DNA of 60,599 nucleotides from CAYSPT01 sp964432985 (GCA_964432985.1 CAYSPT010000032.1:1-60599), one strand, 5' to 3'. Positions 33,996 through 43,905 are shown, numbered from the stretch's first letter. Numbers and translations are program-made. Notes: generated from the sequence alone by a model not told the origin.

Positions 33996-35975
33996 ATGGT
34001 TAAACGGTGGACGGTCCGGATCGTTATCCTGGCGCTGATCGTGGCTGCTTTCTTGATCGGGCAGCGGTTCGGGAGCACTGACGGCAGCGGCGTTGTGCCC
34101 GGCCGCCAGGCACATATTCATGAAGCGGTACAGGAGGAAACCGTTCAGGTCCAGGACTGGACCTGCTCCATGCATCCCCAGATCCGCCAGCCGAAGCCCG
34201 GCAAGTGCCCATTGTGCTTCATGGATTTGATCCCGGTGAAGAAGGCTGAGACCGGTAGCAATAATCAGGAACGAACGCTGTCGCTTTCCGCTGCCGCCCG
34301 GAAACTGGCGGATATCCAGGTAGCAGTGGTGGAACGCCGGTTCGTGCCGGTAGAGATCAGGATGGTGGGTTCAGTTGACTTCGACGAGACCCGCCTGGCT
34401 CACATCACCTCCTGGGTTCCCGGCCGCCTGGACCGCCTCTTCGTGGATTACACCGGGGTGACGGTCAAGAAGGGGGACCACATGGTCTACCTGTACAGCC
34501 CGGAGCTTCTTTCGGCCCAGGCGGAGCTTCTGCAGGCGCTGAAGGCGGTTAAGGAGCTTGAAAAAAGCGGGTTGTCCAGTATCCAGGATACCGCCCGGGA
34601 CACCGTGGAGGCGGCCCGGGTCAAGCTCCGGCTCTGGGGGTTGACCGCAGCGCAGATAGAAGGAATAGAAAAACGCGGTACCCCCTCCGACCACATGACG
34701 GTGTATGCTCCCATGGGGGGGATTGTCATCGAGAAACACGTGGCCGAGGGAATGTACGTCAACACGGGGACCAGGGTATACACTATCGCCGATCTCTCCC
34801 ACGTCTGGGTTAAACTCGACGCCTACGAGACCGACCTGGCCTGGATCCGGTACGGCCAGCAGGTGGAGTTTCACACCGAGGCCTATCCCGGCGACATATT
34901 CATCGGTAAAATCGCCTTCATCGATCCGGTGCTCGACGCCGGCACCAGGACGGTCAAGGTCCGGGTCAACGTCCCGAATACCGACGGTCGGATCAAGCCC
35001 GGAATGTTTGTCCGGGCGGTGATCAAGGCCCGTGTGGCGGCCGCCGGACGGGTCATGGACGCCGAAATGGCCGGAAAGTGGATCTGTCCCATGCATCCCG
35101 ACGTGGTCAAGGAGCGGGCGGGAGCATGCGACATCTGTGAAATGCCCCTGGTACGGGCCGAATCGCTGGGATATGTGTCGGTGACCGAACCGCAGAAAGC
35201 GCCGCTGGTCATTCCCGCTTCCGCCCCGCTTATAACCGGCAAACGGGCGCTGGTATACGTGGCGGTGCCGGACGAAGAAGGAACCTTTCAGGGCCGCGAG
35301 ATCGTGCTGGGTCCCCGGGCGGGGGATTACTACCTGGTCAGAGAGGGATTACACGAAGGGGAACGGGTGGTGGTCAACGGCAACTTCAAGATCGACAGCG
35401 CTATCCAGATACAGGCCGGAGTCAGCATGATGAACTTAAATAATCTGAACCCTGATGCGCTGAACCCACCTGCGCTGAACCCACCTGCGCTGAACCCGGC
35501 GGAATCATTTACCGTGCCGGAGGTTTTCAAGGTCCAGGGGGGAGAGGTGCTTGACGCGTATTTCAAGATACAGTTCACCCTGAGCCGGGACAATGTTGAC
35601 GCGGCCGTGGTGGCCGCCGGGATGCTGCTGGAAGCGCTGAAGGCGGTTGACATGGGGCTTCTTGAAGGGGACGCACACGGGGTTTGGATGACGGAGGAAG
35701 CCGACCTGAAAGCCAGCGCCGAAAAAGTGCAGTCCGCAGCTACCATAGAGGAAGCCCGTCACGGTTTCGCCCTTCTTTCCGAGAGCATGACAGCGGTAGC
35801 CAGGCGGTTCAACGTGCGGGGCAGTTCGGCGGTGCTCAGGTACCATTGTCCCATGGCCTTTGACGGCCGGGGAGGGTACTGGCTGCAGAGCAAGGAGGGC
35901 GTTGAGAATCCGTATTACGGTGAAATGATGTTCCGTTGCGGGGAACAGGTGGAGGTTATCTACGAACAGCCATGA
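33996..35975 (+). CDS. cusB: CusB-like RND periplasmic adaptor with two heavy-metal-binding modules
   Basis: This is the membrane-fusion subunit linking CusA-type pump and outer-membrane channel. An N-terminal anchor (about 6-24) is followed by a heavy-metal-binding domain (55-80, WTCSMHPQI...GKCPLCFM), the hairpin/lipoyl/barrel core (about 105-345, SWVPGRLDRLFVDYTG, VYAPMGGIVIEKHV), a second metal module inserted late (WICPMHPDV...CDICEM), the membrane-proximal domain (GLHEGERVVVNGNF), a LNPPA repeat and a DUF3347-like C-terminal domain with more Cys/His/Met. Two HMBDs in one CusB are unusual. Its stop overlaps the cusA start (ATGA). Confidence 0.9.
   Translation: MVKRWTVRIVILALIVAAFLIGQRFGSTDGSGVVPGRQAHIHEAVQEETVQVQDWTCSMHPQIRQPKPGKCPLCFMDLIPVKKAETGSNNQERTLSLSAAARKLADIQVAVVERRFVPVEIRMVGSVDFDETRLAHITSWVPGRLDRLFVDYTGVTVKKGDHMVYLYSPELLSAQAELLQALKAVKELEKSGLSSIQDTARDTVEAARVKLRLWGLTAAQIEGIEKRGTPSDHMTVYAPMGGIVIEKHVAEGMYVNTGTRVYTIADLSHVWVKLDAYETDLAWIRYGQQVEFHTEAYPGDIFIGKIAFIDPVLDAGTRTVKVRVNVPNTDGRIKPGMFVRAVIKARVAAAGRVMDAEMAGKWICPMHPDVVKERAGACDICEMPLVRAESLGYVSVTEPQKAPLVIPASAPLITGKRALVYVAVPDEEGTFQGREIVLGPRAGDYYLVREGLHEGERVVVNGNFKIDSAIQIQAGVSMMNLNNLNPDALNPPALNPPALNPAESFTVPEVFKVQGGEVLDAYFKIQFTLSRDNVDAAVVAAGMLLEALKAVDMGLLEGDAHGVWMTEEADLKASAEKVQSAATIEEARHGFALLSESMTAVARRFNVRGSSAVLRYHCPMAFDGRGGYWLQSKEGVENPYYGEMMFRCGEQVEVIYEQP
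35457..35497 (+). repeat. 15-bp in-frame repeat, 2.7 units, inside the cusB-like gene
   Basis: GCGCTGAACCCACCT starts at 35457, 35472 and 35487 and encodes Ala-Leu-Asn-Pro-Pro. It lies in the linker between the adaptor core and the DUF3347-like domain. Confidence 0.9.
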
Positions 35976-38900
35976 ATGAGGCCATCGTCCGGATCATCCG
36001 GTTCTGTCTGGAGAAGAAGATCGTGGTCTTCCTGGCGGTCCTTATCACCATCGTCTGGGGGCTCATGGCGGCGCCTTTCGACTGGGACCTGGGGGATTTG
36101 CCTCGTAATCCGGTCCCGGTGGATGCCATTCCCGACACGGGGGAGAACCAGCAGATCGTCTTCACCGAGTGGATGGGACGCTCTCCCCAGGACGTGGAAG
36201 ACCAGATCTCCTATCCCCTGACGGTGTCGCTGCTGGGAATCCCCGGGGTAAAGACCATTCGCAGTTACTCCATGTTCGGTTTTTCCTCAGTGTACGTCAT
36301 ATTCAAGGACGACGTGGAGTTCTACTGGTCCCGCTCCCGGGTGCTGGAGAAGCTCAACAGCCTGTCCGCCGGTACGCTTCCCCAGGGAGTGCAGCCCATC
36401 CTGGGCCCCGATGCCACTGCCCTGGGGCAGGTGTTCTGGTACACCCTGGAAGGCCGGGATCCGGATGGCAACCCCGCCGGCGGCTGGGACCTGCACGAGC
36501 TTCGCAGCATCCAGGACTGGCAGGTCCGCTACGCACTTCTCTCGGCGGAAGGGGTGTCGGAAGTTGCCTCGGTGGGCGGCTTCGTGCAGGAGTACCAGGT
36601 GGATGTCGATCCCGACGCCATGCGGGCGAACAGGGTCAGCCTGGCCGAGGTGATTGCCGCCGTCACGATGTCTAATCTGGATGTGGGCGCCCGCACCATC
36701 GATGTCAACAACGTGGAATACATCATCCGCGGACTGGGCTTTGTCAAGGAACTGTCGGATATCGAGGATGCTGTCATCAAAGTCAATGACGGCGTACCTA
36801 TCTACGTCAGGAACGTGGCCCGGGTTGTACTAGGCCCCGCCTACCGGCGGGGTGCTCTAGACAAAGAGGGATCGGAAGCGGTGGGCGGCGTGGTGGTGGT
36901 TCGTTACGGTGAAAATCCACTGGCGGCCATCAAGAACGTCAAGAGTAAGATCGAGGAGATTGCACCCGGGCTTCCGAAAAAGACTCTCCCCGACGGCACG
37001 GTGAGCCAGGTGACCGTCGTTCCCTTCTACGACCGTACCGGTCTCATTCATGAAACCCTGGACACGCTGAATACCGCCCTGACTGAAGAGATACTAGTCA
37101 CGGTAATCGTCGTTCTGATCATGGTTCTGCACCTGCGAAGCGCCCTTCTCATCTCAGGGCTGCTCCCGTTGGCGGTGCTCATGTGCTTCATCGCCATGAA
37201 ACTGTTCAGGGTGGAGGCCAATATCGTGGCATTATCGGGGATTGCCATCGCCATCGGCACCATGGTGGACATGGGGATCATCATCTGTGAGAATATTCTC
37301 AAGCATCTGAAGGAGTCGGACCCTGGTGAAAACCGCCTGGAGGTGGTGCTCAGGGCGGCGGGAGAAGTGGCCGGGGCAGTGCTTACCGCTGTTGCCACCA
37401 CCATCATCGGGTTCCTGCCGGTGTTCACCATGGAAGCAGCGGAGGGCAAGCTTTTCAGACCGCTGGCCTTCACCAAGACCTTCGCCCTGCTGGCCTCGGT
37501 GATCGTGGCCATCACCGTCATTCCCCCCCTGGCTCACCTGATTATTGCCGGGAAGAACCGCTCTCCGAAACGGGAACCGCTTCTCAAACGCCTGGGTGGC
37601 AGGATCCCCCCGTGGTTGAAAAACACCGTTTCCCATTTCTTCACCTGGGCGGCGGCGTTGGCGGTGGCCTGGGTGCTTACCCGGCACTGGCTTCCCCTGG
37701 GGCCGGAAAAAGGCCTGACCCGTAACTTCGTCTTCGTGGCCGGTCTGATTGGCGGGCTCCTGCTGTTCATAAAGCTGTTCGGGTTCTTCTACCACCACAT
37801 CCTGGGGTGGTGCTTGAGGCACAAAGCCCTGTTTCTGCTCATTCCCGTTTTCATGACGGTGCTGGGAGGGATGATCTGGCTGGGATTCGATTCTCTTTTC
37901 GGATGGCTGCCCCTCTCTGTCCGCTCAAACAGGGCCGTGACCGCGTTGAGTCACGCTCTGCCGGGGATGGGAAAAGAGTTCATGCCCCCCCTGGACGAAG
38001 GCTCGTTTCTCTACATGCCCACCACCATGCCCCACGCCTCTATCGGCGAGGTCCTCGATGTCCTGCAGAAACAGGACATGGCCATCAAGGACATTCCCGA
38101 GGTGGAGTCAGTGGTGGGGAAACTCGGACGGGTCGAATCATCACTGGATCCGGCGCCGGTATCGATGATAGAAACAGTCATCAATTACCAGCCGCGGTAC
38201 ATCCTGGATGACAGCGGACGGCTTTTGACCTTCCGCTATGATCCGGGGGACACCGATCTGTTCAGGGCCGCCGATGGCTCACCTCTGGCGGCGGCGGACG
38301 GAAAACCGTACACGGTACGGGGACGCTTCGAGCGGGACGGCCAGGGCAGGCTCATCCCCGATGAAGACGGCCATCCATTTAAGTTGTGGCGCCCGGCGCT
38401 TGAACCCGGTCTCAACGAGAACCGCGAATCCTGGCCGGGCATCACGTCCCCTGACGATATCTGGAAGACCATTCTGGAAGCGGCGGAGATACCCGGCACC
38501 ACATCGGCCCCGAAGCTGCAGCCCATGGAGGCGCGACGCGTCATGCTGCAAAGCGGTATGCGGGCTCCCATGGGAGTCAAGATCAAAGGGCCCGACCTGG
38601 AGACCATCGAGCGGATTGGTCTTGAAATCGAGCGCTACTTGAAAGAAGTGCCGTCGGTGGAGTCATCAATGGTCATCGCCGACCGCATCGTGGGAAAACC
38701 GTACCTTGAGATCGACATCGACCGCCGCTCCGTGGCCCGCTACGGCATAACTATCAAGACCGTCCAGGACGTGATCGAGACCGCCCTTGGAGGAAAGAAG
38801 GTCACCACCACCGTGGAGGGCAGGGAGCGTTATCCGGTGCGGATCAGGTACCTGCGTGAGCTCAGGGACAACATCGAGTCACTGGGGCGGATACTGGTTC

Positions 38901-39757
38901 CGGCCCCGGACGGTAAACAGATTCCGCTCACCCAGTTGTCCGTCACCAGGTATGTCCGCGGCCCGCAGGTCATCAAGAGCGAGGACACGTTCCTGGTGGG
39001 ATATGTCCTGTTCGACAAGCGGGACGGCTTCGCTGAAGTGGACGTGGTGAACCAAGCCAGAGATTACCTGGATGGAAAAGTGGCGGGCGGTGACCTTCAG
39101 CTTACCGGCGGCATCAGCTACACATTTGCCGGAAGCTACGAAAACCAGGTTCGGGCAGCCAGGAAACTGGCAGTGGTGCTGCCTTTGGCGCTCTTTATTA
39201 TCTTTATAATTCTCTACCTGCAGTTCAATTCGGTTGTCACCACCATGATGGTGTTCTCGGGGATTATCGTCGCCTGGGCCGGAGGATTTCTGTTATTGGG
39301 ATTATACGGGCAGAGCTGGTTTATGGATTTCGAAGTATTCGGGACCGGTATGCGGGAACTCTTCCGGGTTCACCCCATCAATCTGAGCGTAGCCATCTGG
39401 GTGGGATTCCTGGCGCTGTTCGGTATTGCTTCAGACGACGGTGTGGTCATCGCCACCTATCTCAAGCAGTCGTTTGCCCGTGAAAAACCGGCTAACGCCT
39501 GTGAAGCCCGTGAGGCCACCATCCGTGCTGCCCGGCGCCGTGTGCGGCCCTGTCTGATGACCACCGCCACCACTATCCTGGCCCTGGTCCCGGTGCTGAC
39601 TTCCACTGGCCGGGGAAGCGACATCATGGTGCCTATGGCCATCCCCACCTTCGGCGGGATGCTGATTGAAGTTATAACCATGCTGGTGGTACCGGTGCTG
39701 TACTGCGCGGTTGAAGAGTGGAAACTATGGAACAAGAAGACAATCTCAAAAGGATAG
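35972..39757 (+). CDS. cusA: CusA-like heavy-metal efflux RND pump
   Basis: A proton-driven inner-membrane pump of 1261 residues. The first helix (about 14-33) and the HME-RND hallmark region PDTGENQQIVFTEWMGRSPQDVEDQISYPL are followed by IRSYSMFGFSSVYVIF. The transmembrane relay region is IAIGTMVDMGIIICENI. The second half begins GMGKEFMPPLDEG with several Met residues that in CusA line the metal path. An extra segment of about 100 residues between YILDDSGR and LQPMEARRVML makes it longer than E. coli CusA and is seen in some environmental CusA proteins. Cu+/Ag+ is the usual substrate class, but Zn/Cd cannot be excluded. Confidence 0.92.
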   Translation: MNEAIVRIIRFCLEKKIVVFLAVLITIVWGLMAAPFDWDLGDLPRNPVPVDAIPDTGENQQIVFTEWMGRSPQDVEDQISYPLTVSLLGIPGVKTIRSYSMFGFSSVYVIFKDDVEFYWSRSRVLEKLNSLSAGTLPQGVQPILGPDATALGQVFWYTLEGRDPDGNPAGGWDLHELRSIQDWQVRYALLSAEGVSEVASVGGFVQEYQVDVDPDAMRANRVSLAEVIAAVTMSNLDVGARTIDVNNVEYIIRGLGFVKELSDIEDAVIKVNDGVPIYVRNVARVVLGPAYRRGALDKEGSEAVGGVVVVRYGENPLAAIKNVKSKIEEIAPGLPKKTLPDGTVSQVTVVPFYDRTGLIHETLDTLNTALTEEILVTVIVVLIMVLHLRSALLISGLLPLAVLMCFIAMKLFRVEANIVALSGIAIAIGTMVDMGIIICENILKHLKESDPGENRLEVVLRAAGEVAGAVLTAVATTIIGFLPVFTMEAAEGKLFRPLAFTKTFALLASVIVAITVIPPLAHLIIAGKNRSPKREPLLKRLGGRIPPWLKNTVSHFFTWAAALAVAWVLTRHWLPLGPEKGLTRNFVFVAGLIGGLLLFIKLFGFFYHHILGWCLRHKALFLLIPVFMTVLGGMIWLGFDSLFGWLPLSVRSNRAVTALSHALPGMGKEFMPPLDEGSFLYMPTTMPHASIGEVLDVLQKQDMAIKDIPEVESVVGKLGRVESSLDPAPVSMIETVINYQPRYILDDSGRLLTFRYDPGDTDLFRAADGSPLAAADGKPYTVRGRFERDGQGRLIPDEDGHPFKLWRPALEPGLNENRESWPGITSPDDIWKTILEAAEIPGTTSAPKLQPMEARRVMLQSGMRAPMGVKIKGPDLETIERIGLEIERYLKEVPSVESSMVIADRIVGKPYLEIDIDRRSVARYGITIKTVQDVIETALGGKKVTTTVEGRERYPVRIRYLRELRDNIESLGRILVPAPDGKQIPLTQLSVTRYVRGPQVIKSEDTFLVGYVLFDKRDGFAEVDVVNQARDYLDGKVAGGDLQLTGGISYTFAGSYENQVRAARKLAVVLPLALFIIFIILYLQFNSVVTTMMVFSGIIVAWAGGFLLLGLYGQSWFMDFEVFGTGMRELFRVHPINLSVAIWVGFLALFGIASDDGVVIATYLKQSFAREKPANACEAREATIRAARRRVRPCLMTTATTILALVPVLTSTGRGSDIMVPMAIPTFGGMLIEVITMLVVPVLYCAVEEWKLWNKKTISKG

Positions 39758-39826
39758 GTAATGTAAGAACAGCTTTAGAACAGTCTTGCTTTCACATTAA
39801 GAGACCTGGAAAGATAGGATATTTAC

Positions 39827-41734
39827 ATGATCGGACGTTTTCCGCAGACGCGCCTTGGTGTTTACAAGGAATTGGCGCACTCAAAGCAGTTCTACCGGGT
39901 GGTCTTTGCCGGGGTGCTGGCCCTGGCCAGCTACCTCTGGGACCGGGGCAGCGCTTCACCGTCGGTAGCCGGAACATCCCTGGCGGTAGCCTCGCTGGTT
40001 CTCAACGGGCTGCCCATCATCTGGGAAGCCCTGAAAGGCCTTATCAAGCGGCAGACAAATGTGGATGAACTGGTCAGTCTGGCCATCATCGCCTGTGTCA
40101 TACAGAGAGAGTTCCTCACTGCCGCTTTCGTGAGTTTCGTAATGGTGCTGGGTGGGCTGATAGAAGAGGTCACATCGGAGTCGGCCCGTAAATCCATCGA
40201 AGCACTGGTCAGCCTGTCGCCTGAAACCGCCACCGTGCTGATGGATGGAGAAGAGCGGACCGTTCCCATCGCAGAGGTGAAGGTGGGCGACCGGCTGTTG
40301 ATCAAACCGGGTGAGCAGGTGCCGGTGGACGCCGTAATCAAACAGGGGATGACCGCCGTAGACGAGTCTTCCATCACCGGGGAGCCCATCCCACGGGAGA
40401 AATCCTGCGGTGACGAGGTGTTTGCCGGAACCCTGAACCAGAACGGCGTCATCGAAGTAGAGGCCACCGGTGTGGGAGAGGACACCATGTTGGGCAAGGT
40501 GGTCAAACTGGTGACGGAAGCGGAAGCGCACAAACCGCAGACCATCCGTCTGATAGACCGCTATGCCCGGTGGTTCACTCCGGCTATGCTGCTGTGCGCT
40601 GCAACGGCCTGGTGGTTTACGGGAAATGTGGAGCAGGCTGTCACGGTGCTGATCGTCGGCTGTCCCTGCGCTCTCATCCTGGCCGCGCCAACCGCTGTGG
40701 TGGCTTCCCTGGGGCGGGCCGCCCGCGAGGGTATTCTGGTGAAGGGCGGCCGGTATCTGGAAGAAGCGGGCCGCGCAAACGTGGTTCTGTTTGACAAGAC
40801 AGGCACGTTGACCGAGGGAAAGCCTGAAGTGGATACAATCGTTTCCGCAGACGGTGTGGATGTGAACGAGGTCCTGTCATTCGCCGCCTCCACCGAACAG
40901 CACAGTACCCACCCGCTGGCCTGGGCGGTGCTCAAGGCCGCCCACTATGCGAAGGTAGTGGTGGGCCGGGCCGACGACATGGTGACGGAGATCGGCCTTG
41001 GTGTCAGGGCCAGGGTGAACGGCAGCCTGGTGGAAGTGGGAAGCTCCTACCTGGGCGGCGGTACCATGCAGGTGCCCGCCGGCCTAAGGGCGCACCTGGA
41101 AGCGTTCAAAGAAACAGGAGCTACTCCCCTGGTGGTGTACCGTGACCGTCGTCCGGTAGGAATTATCAGCGTGGCTGATCACCTCAGGGATTCCGCTGAA
41201 GAAATGATTCAGGGATTGAAAAACCTTGGTATAAAACGGCTCGGAATACTGTCCGGCGACCACGAGAAATCCGCCACACTGGTGGCCGAGAAGGTGGGAC
41301 TGACAGACTCCTGGCCGGAGTTGAAACCCCACGACAAGCTTGCGGTCATCCACGATCTCCAGGCCGATGGCTGCACTATCATGTTCGTTGGCGACGGGAT
41401 CAACGATGCTCCCGCCCTGGCCGCAGCCAATGTGGGGGTGGCCATGGGGGCCGCCGGTACCGACGTGGCCCTGGAGACAGCGGACATCGCCCTGATGGAC
41501 GACGATATTTCGAAGCTGCCGTTTCTGGTGTGGCTCAGCCGGCGGATGCTTACCATTATCAAATGGAACATCGTCTTCGGGATGCTCTTCAACGCCGTGG
41601 CCGTTCTTGCCGGCGGCTCCGGCTTGCTGACTCCCATCATGGGAGCGGTGGTGCACAATATCGGCTCGGTCATCGTGGTGATCTCCTCGGCCAGTCTGGC
41701 CTTCGTGAAAGAGCCGTGGAACCATAATGACTAA
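39827..41734 (+). CDS. P1B-type heavy-metal-translocating ATPase
   Basis: An ATP-driven metal exporter of the inner membrane, 635 residues. It has actuator motif SSITGEP, transport motif CPC (279-281), phosphorylated Asp323 in DKTGTLTEG, the HP motif (STHPLAWAV) and hinge GDGINDAPALAAA. The last helices contain KWNIVFGMLFN and HNIGSVIVVISS, closer to Zn/Cd/Pb-type than to the Cu-type MSS signature, so divalent soft metals are the better guess. There is no N-terminal HMA domain. It follows cusA with an AGGA ribosome site, and its end overlaps the next gene. Confidence 0.9.
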   Translation: MIGRFPQTRLGVYKELAHSKQFYRVVFAGVLALASYLWDRGSASPSVAGTSLAVASLVLNGLPIIWEALKGLIKRQTNVDELVSLAIIACVIQREFLTAAFVSFVMVLGGLIEEVTSESARKSIEALVSLSPETATVLMDGEERTVPIAEVKVGDRLLIKPGEQVPVDAVIKQGMTAVDESSITGEPIPREKSCGDEVFAGTLNQNGVIEVEATGVGEDTMLGKVVKLVTEAEAHKPQTIRLIDRYARWFTPAMLLCAATAWWFTGNVEQAVTVLIVGCPCALILAAPTAVVASLGRAAREGILVKGGRYLEEAGRANVVLFDKTGTLTEGKPEVDTIVSADGVDVNEVLSFAASTEQHSTHPLAWAVLKAAHYAKVVVGRADDMVTEIGLGVRARVNGSLVEVGSSYLGGGTMQVPAGLRAHLEAFKETGATPLVVYRDRRPVGIISVADHLRDSAEEMIQGLKNLGIKRLGILSGDHEKSATLVAEKVGLTDSWPELKPHDKLAVIHDLQADGCTIMFVGDGINDAPALAAANVGVAMGAAGTDVALETADIALMDDDISKLPFLVWLSRRMLTIIKWNIVFGMLFNAVAVLAGGSGLLTPIMGAVVHNIGSVIVVISSASLAFVKEPWNHND

Positions 41735-42734
41735 ATTAAAAAAAGCAATCGTCCTTCTTTCCGGCGGGCTCGACTCCACCCTGGCCCTCAGGCTGATGCA
41801 GGACCAGGGGATTGACCTGCTGGCGGTCAAGTATTCCTCTCCCTTTTGTACCTGTGATCAGAAGGGGCGGTGCTTCGCCCTTGAAGTGGCCCGAAACGCC
41901 GGTGTCCCGTTCAAAATGCTGCCCAAAGGCATGGAGTACCTGAAGGTCATCAGGAATCCCCGGTATGGACGCGGTAAAGGAATGAATCCCTGTATCGACT
42001 GCCGGATCTTCATGCTGCAGAAAGTCAAAACACTGATGAAAGAGACCGGCGCCGATTTCGTGGTCACCGGCGAGGTATTGGGGCAGCGGCCCATGTCGCA
42101 GCATCGAAAAGCCATGGACATCATCGAACGGGAGTCCGGTTTACAGGGGCTGATTCTGCGCCCGCTCTCGGCGCAGTTTCTGGCTGTTACCGAAGTCGAG
42201 CGGCGGGGCTGGATCGACCGGGAAAAACTGCTGTCAATCAGGGGCCGAAGCCGGAAACCCCAGCTCAAAATGGCGGGGGACTTCAACATGGACACCTATG
42301 CCTGCGCCGCCGGCGGGTGCATGTTGACCCAGAAGCAGTTTGCCATGAAAGTACGGGACCTGCTGGAGCACAAAACCAATGTTACCCTCAACGATATACT
42401 GCTTCTGAAAACCGGCCGTCATTTCCGGTTCGGAAGAAACAAGATTATCGTGGGAAGAAATGAAGAGGAGAACGATTTACTCGCAGCCCGGAAACAGAAG
42501 ACCGATCTCATGTTCGAGGTTCCCGGCTGCGGAAGTCCAACGACCTTGCTTCAGGGCCGCAAATCCGAAGAAGCGATAGTATTTGCCGCCCGATTGACAG
42601 CCTTCTATTCGGACCATCAGGGTACCGCCGTCCCGGTGACATACGGCCGCAGCACCATGAACCGGACCCTGGTGGTGGGGCCTTTGAGCCGGTCGGAATC
42701 AGAAATTTACAACATAACGCTTAAGAGGAGGTAA
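41727..42734 (+). CDS. PP-loop ATPase, ThiI/MnmA-like, with NFACT-type C-terminus
   Basis: An adenylating enzyme of the sulfur-transfer type. The PP-loop is VLLSGGLDSTLAL (about 9-21). Cysteine pairs occur in CTCDQKGRC and MNPCIDCRIFML, and TGEVLGQRPMSQH is shared with tRNA thiolases. The C-terminal part (HFRFGRNKIIVGRNEEEN) resembles the NFACT RNA-binding domain. Thiolation of an RNA or small substrate is likely but the substrate is unknown. The start codon lies inside the end of the P-type ATPase gene, so the two are translationally coupled. The last codons (EIYNITLK) recur 58 bp downstream outside the gene. Confidence 0.75.
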   Translation: MTKLKKAIVLLSGGLDSTLALRLMQDQGIDLLAVKYSSPFCTCDQKGRCFALEVARNAGVPFKMLPKGMEYLKVIRNPRYGRGKGMNPCIDCRIFMLQKVKTLMKETGADFVVTGEVLGQRPMSQHRKAMDIIERESGLQGLILRPLSAQFLAVTEVERRGWIDREKLLSIRGRSRKPQLKMAGDFNMDTYACAAGGCMLTQKQFAMKVRDLLEHKTNVTLNDILLLKTGRHFRFGRNKIIVGRNEEENDLLAARKQKTDLMFEVPGCGSPTTLLQGRKSEEAIVFAARLTAFYSDHQGTAVPVTYGRSTMNRTLVVGPLSRSESEIYNITLKRR

Positions 42735-42817
42735 TCAACGGCTGAACCAGCCGGAAGCTGAAATATACAACATAACGCTTAAGCCCGGAAGCTCATGAAG
42801 TGGAGGTAATCAACGGC
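42702..42817 (+). repeat. Partial duplication of the PP-loop gene 3' end and its downstream leader
   Basis: The terminal coding segment GAAATTTACAACATAACG, which is followed by CTTAAG, recurs at 42760 with one synonymous change and again encodes EIYNITLK. The downstream ribosome-site segment GGAGGTAATCAACGGC occurs at 42727 and 42802. The second copy is the working ribosome site of the ThiF-like gene. Confidence 0.85.
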
Positions 42818-43822
42818 GTGAAAGACAGGTATTCGCGGCAGGTACTGGTTATTGGACAGGAAGGCCAGGAGAAACTGGCCCGGAGCTGCGCGGTGGTGAT
42901 AGGCTGCGGAGCGTTGGGTACGGTTGCGGCCAGCATCCTGGTGAGAGCCGGTGTCGGCAAGGTAAGGATCGTAGACCGGGATTTCATCGAGTACCATAAC
43001 CTCCAGCGGCAGGTATTGTTCGATGAAGAAGATGTCGCTTCCGGGCTGCCGAAAGCCGAAGCGGCAAGGCGCCGCCTCGAAAAAATCAACTCTGCAGTCC
43101 TGATCGAGGGAATTGTCGCCGACGTCGACTATACCAATGTGGAGAGTTTGATCCGGGGAGTCGACGTCATAGTGGACGGTCTGGACAATTTCGAAACACG
43201 CATGCTGATCAACGATGCAGCACTGAAACACGGCGTACCGTGGATATATGGGGGCGCCATTGCCACCTGCGGTATGACCACCACCGTCATCCCCGGTAAA
43301 CCGCCCTGTTTTCGTTGTTTCACTCCCGATCCGGATGAACGGGGGCTTATCGAGACCTGTGACACCGCGGGAGTTATCAGTCCGGCGCCCTTTACCATTG
43401 GTTCTCTGCAGGCTGCCCAGGCGATCAAGTTGTTAACAGGTGCCGGGGAGATAAACCGTGTTGTCATAACCGTTGACGCCTGGGACGGTACTTTCCAGCA
43501 TCTCAATATACTTCCCCGGGCAGACTGCCCGGCCTGCAGCGGCCGGTTCGAGTTTCTTGAAGGCAGGTCCGGGAAAAGAACCACGGTGCTGTGCGGGCAA
43601 AACGCCGTTCAGATCTCTTCACCGGGAACAATGGAGGTTTGCTTGAAAACTCTGGCAGCACGACTCCGGCCACTGGGAGACGTCACTGTCAACAAGTTCC
43701 TGGTACGGTTTTCAAGCGGTGGCCACGAAATGGTTGTTTTCCCTGACGGCAGAGCTATTATCAGCAGCACCTCGGACGAAGCATTGGCCAGGAGCCTGTA
43801 CGCCAGGTATGTAGGAACATAA
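42818..43822 (+). CDS. ThiF/MoeB/HesA-family adenylyltransferase
   Basis: An E1-like enzyme that would adenylate the C-terminus of a ThiS/MoaD-type sulfur carrier, 334 residues. It has nucleotide-binding VVIGCGALGTVAASILVRAGVG, DRDFIEYHNLQRQVLF, GLDNFETRMLIN and zinc-binding Cys pairs in CFRC and CPAC. The C-terminal LVRFSSGGHEMVVFPDGRAII is typical of HesA-like members. No ThiS/MoaD carrier is visible in the window, so the acceptor is unknown. GGAGG eleven bases before the GTG at 42818 sets the start, although a GTG at 42800 is in frame. Confidence 0.85.
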   Translation: MKDRYSRQVLVIGQEGQEKLARSCAVVIGCGALGTVAASILVRAGVGKVRIVDRDFIEYHNLQRQVLFDEEDVASGLPKAEAARRRLEKINSAVLIEGIVADVDYTNVESLIRGVDVIVDGLDNFETRMLINDAALKHGVPWIYGGAIATCGMTTTVIPGKPPCFRCFTPDPDERGLIETCDTAGVISPAPFTIGSLQAAQAIKLLTGAGEINRVVITVDAWDGTFQHLNILPRADCPACSGRFEFLEGRSGKRTTVLCGQNAVQISSPGTMEVCLKTLAARLRPLGDVTVNKFLVRFSSGGHEMVVFPDGRAIISSTSDEALARSLYARYVGT

Positions 43823-43840
43823 TGACCGCGGTGGACGTAG

Positions 43841-43846
43841 TATAAT
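43841..43846 (+). promoter_or_regulatory. Candidate -10 element for hgcA
   Basis: TATAAT stands about 18 bases after the stop of the ThiF-like gene. No good -35 is seen at the right distance (CATAAT-like at best), so an activator or read-through from upstream is possible. A transcript from here would have a leader of about 95 bases containing the two hairpin repeats. Confidence 0.4.
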
Positions 43847-43905
43847 AAAGAGTGCTGTGATGCACGAAGGTTTGACGACGAATCTTACCCAAGAAGTGTG
43901 AAAAG

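Noticed and set aside
31745..41734. A mer (mercury resistance) operon
   Set aside because: There is no MerA, MerB, MerT/P or MerR signature. The genes are TolC, CusB, CusA and a P1B-ATPase. Only hgcAB is mercury-specific in the window.
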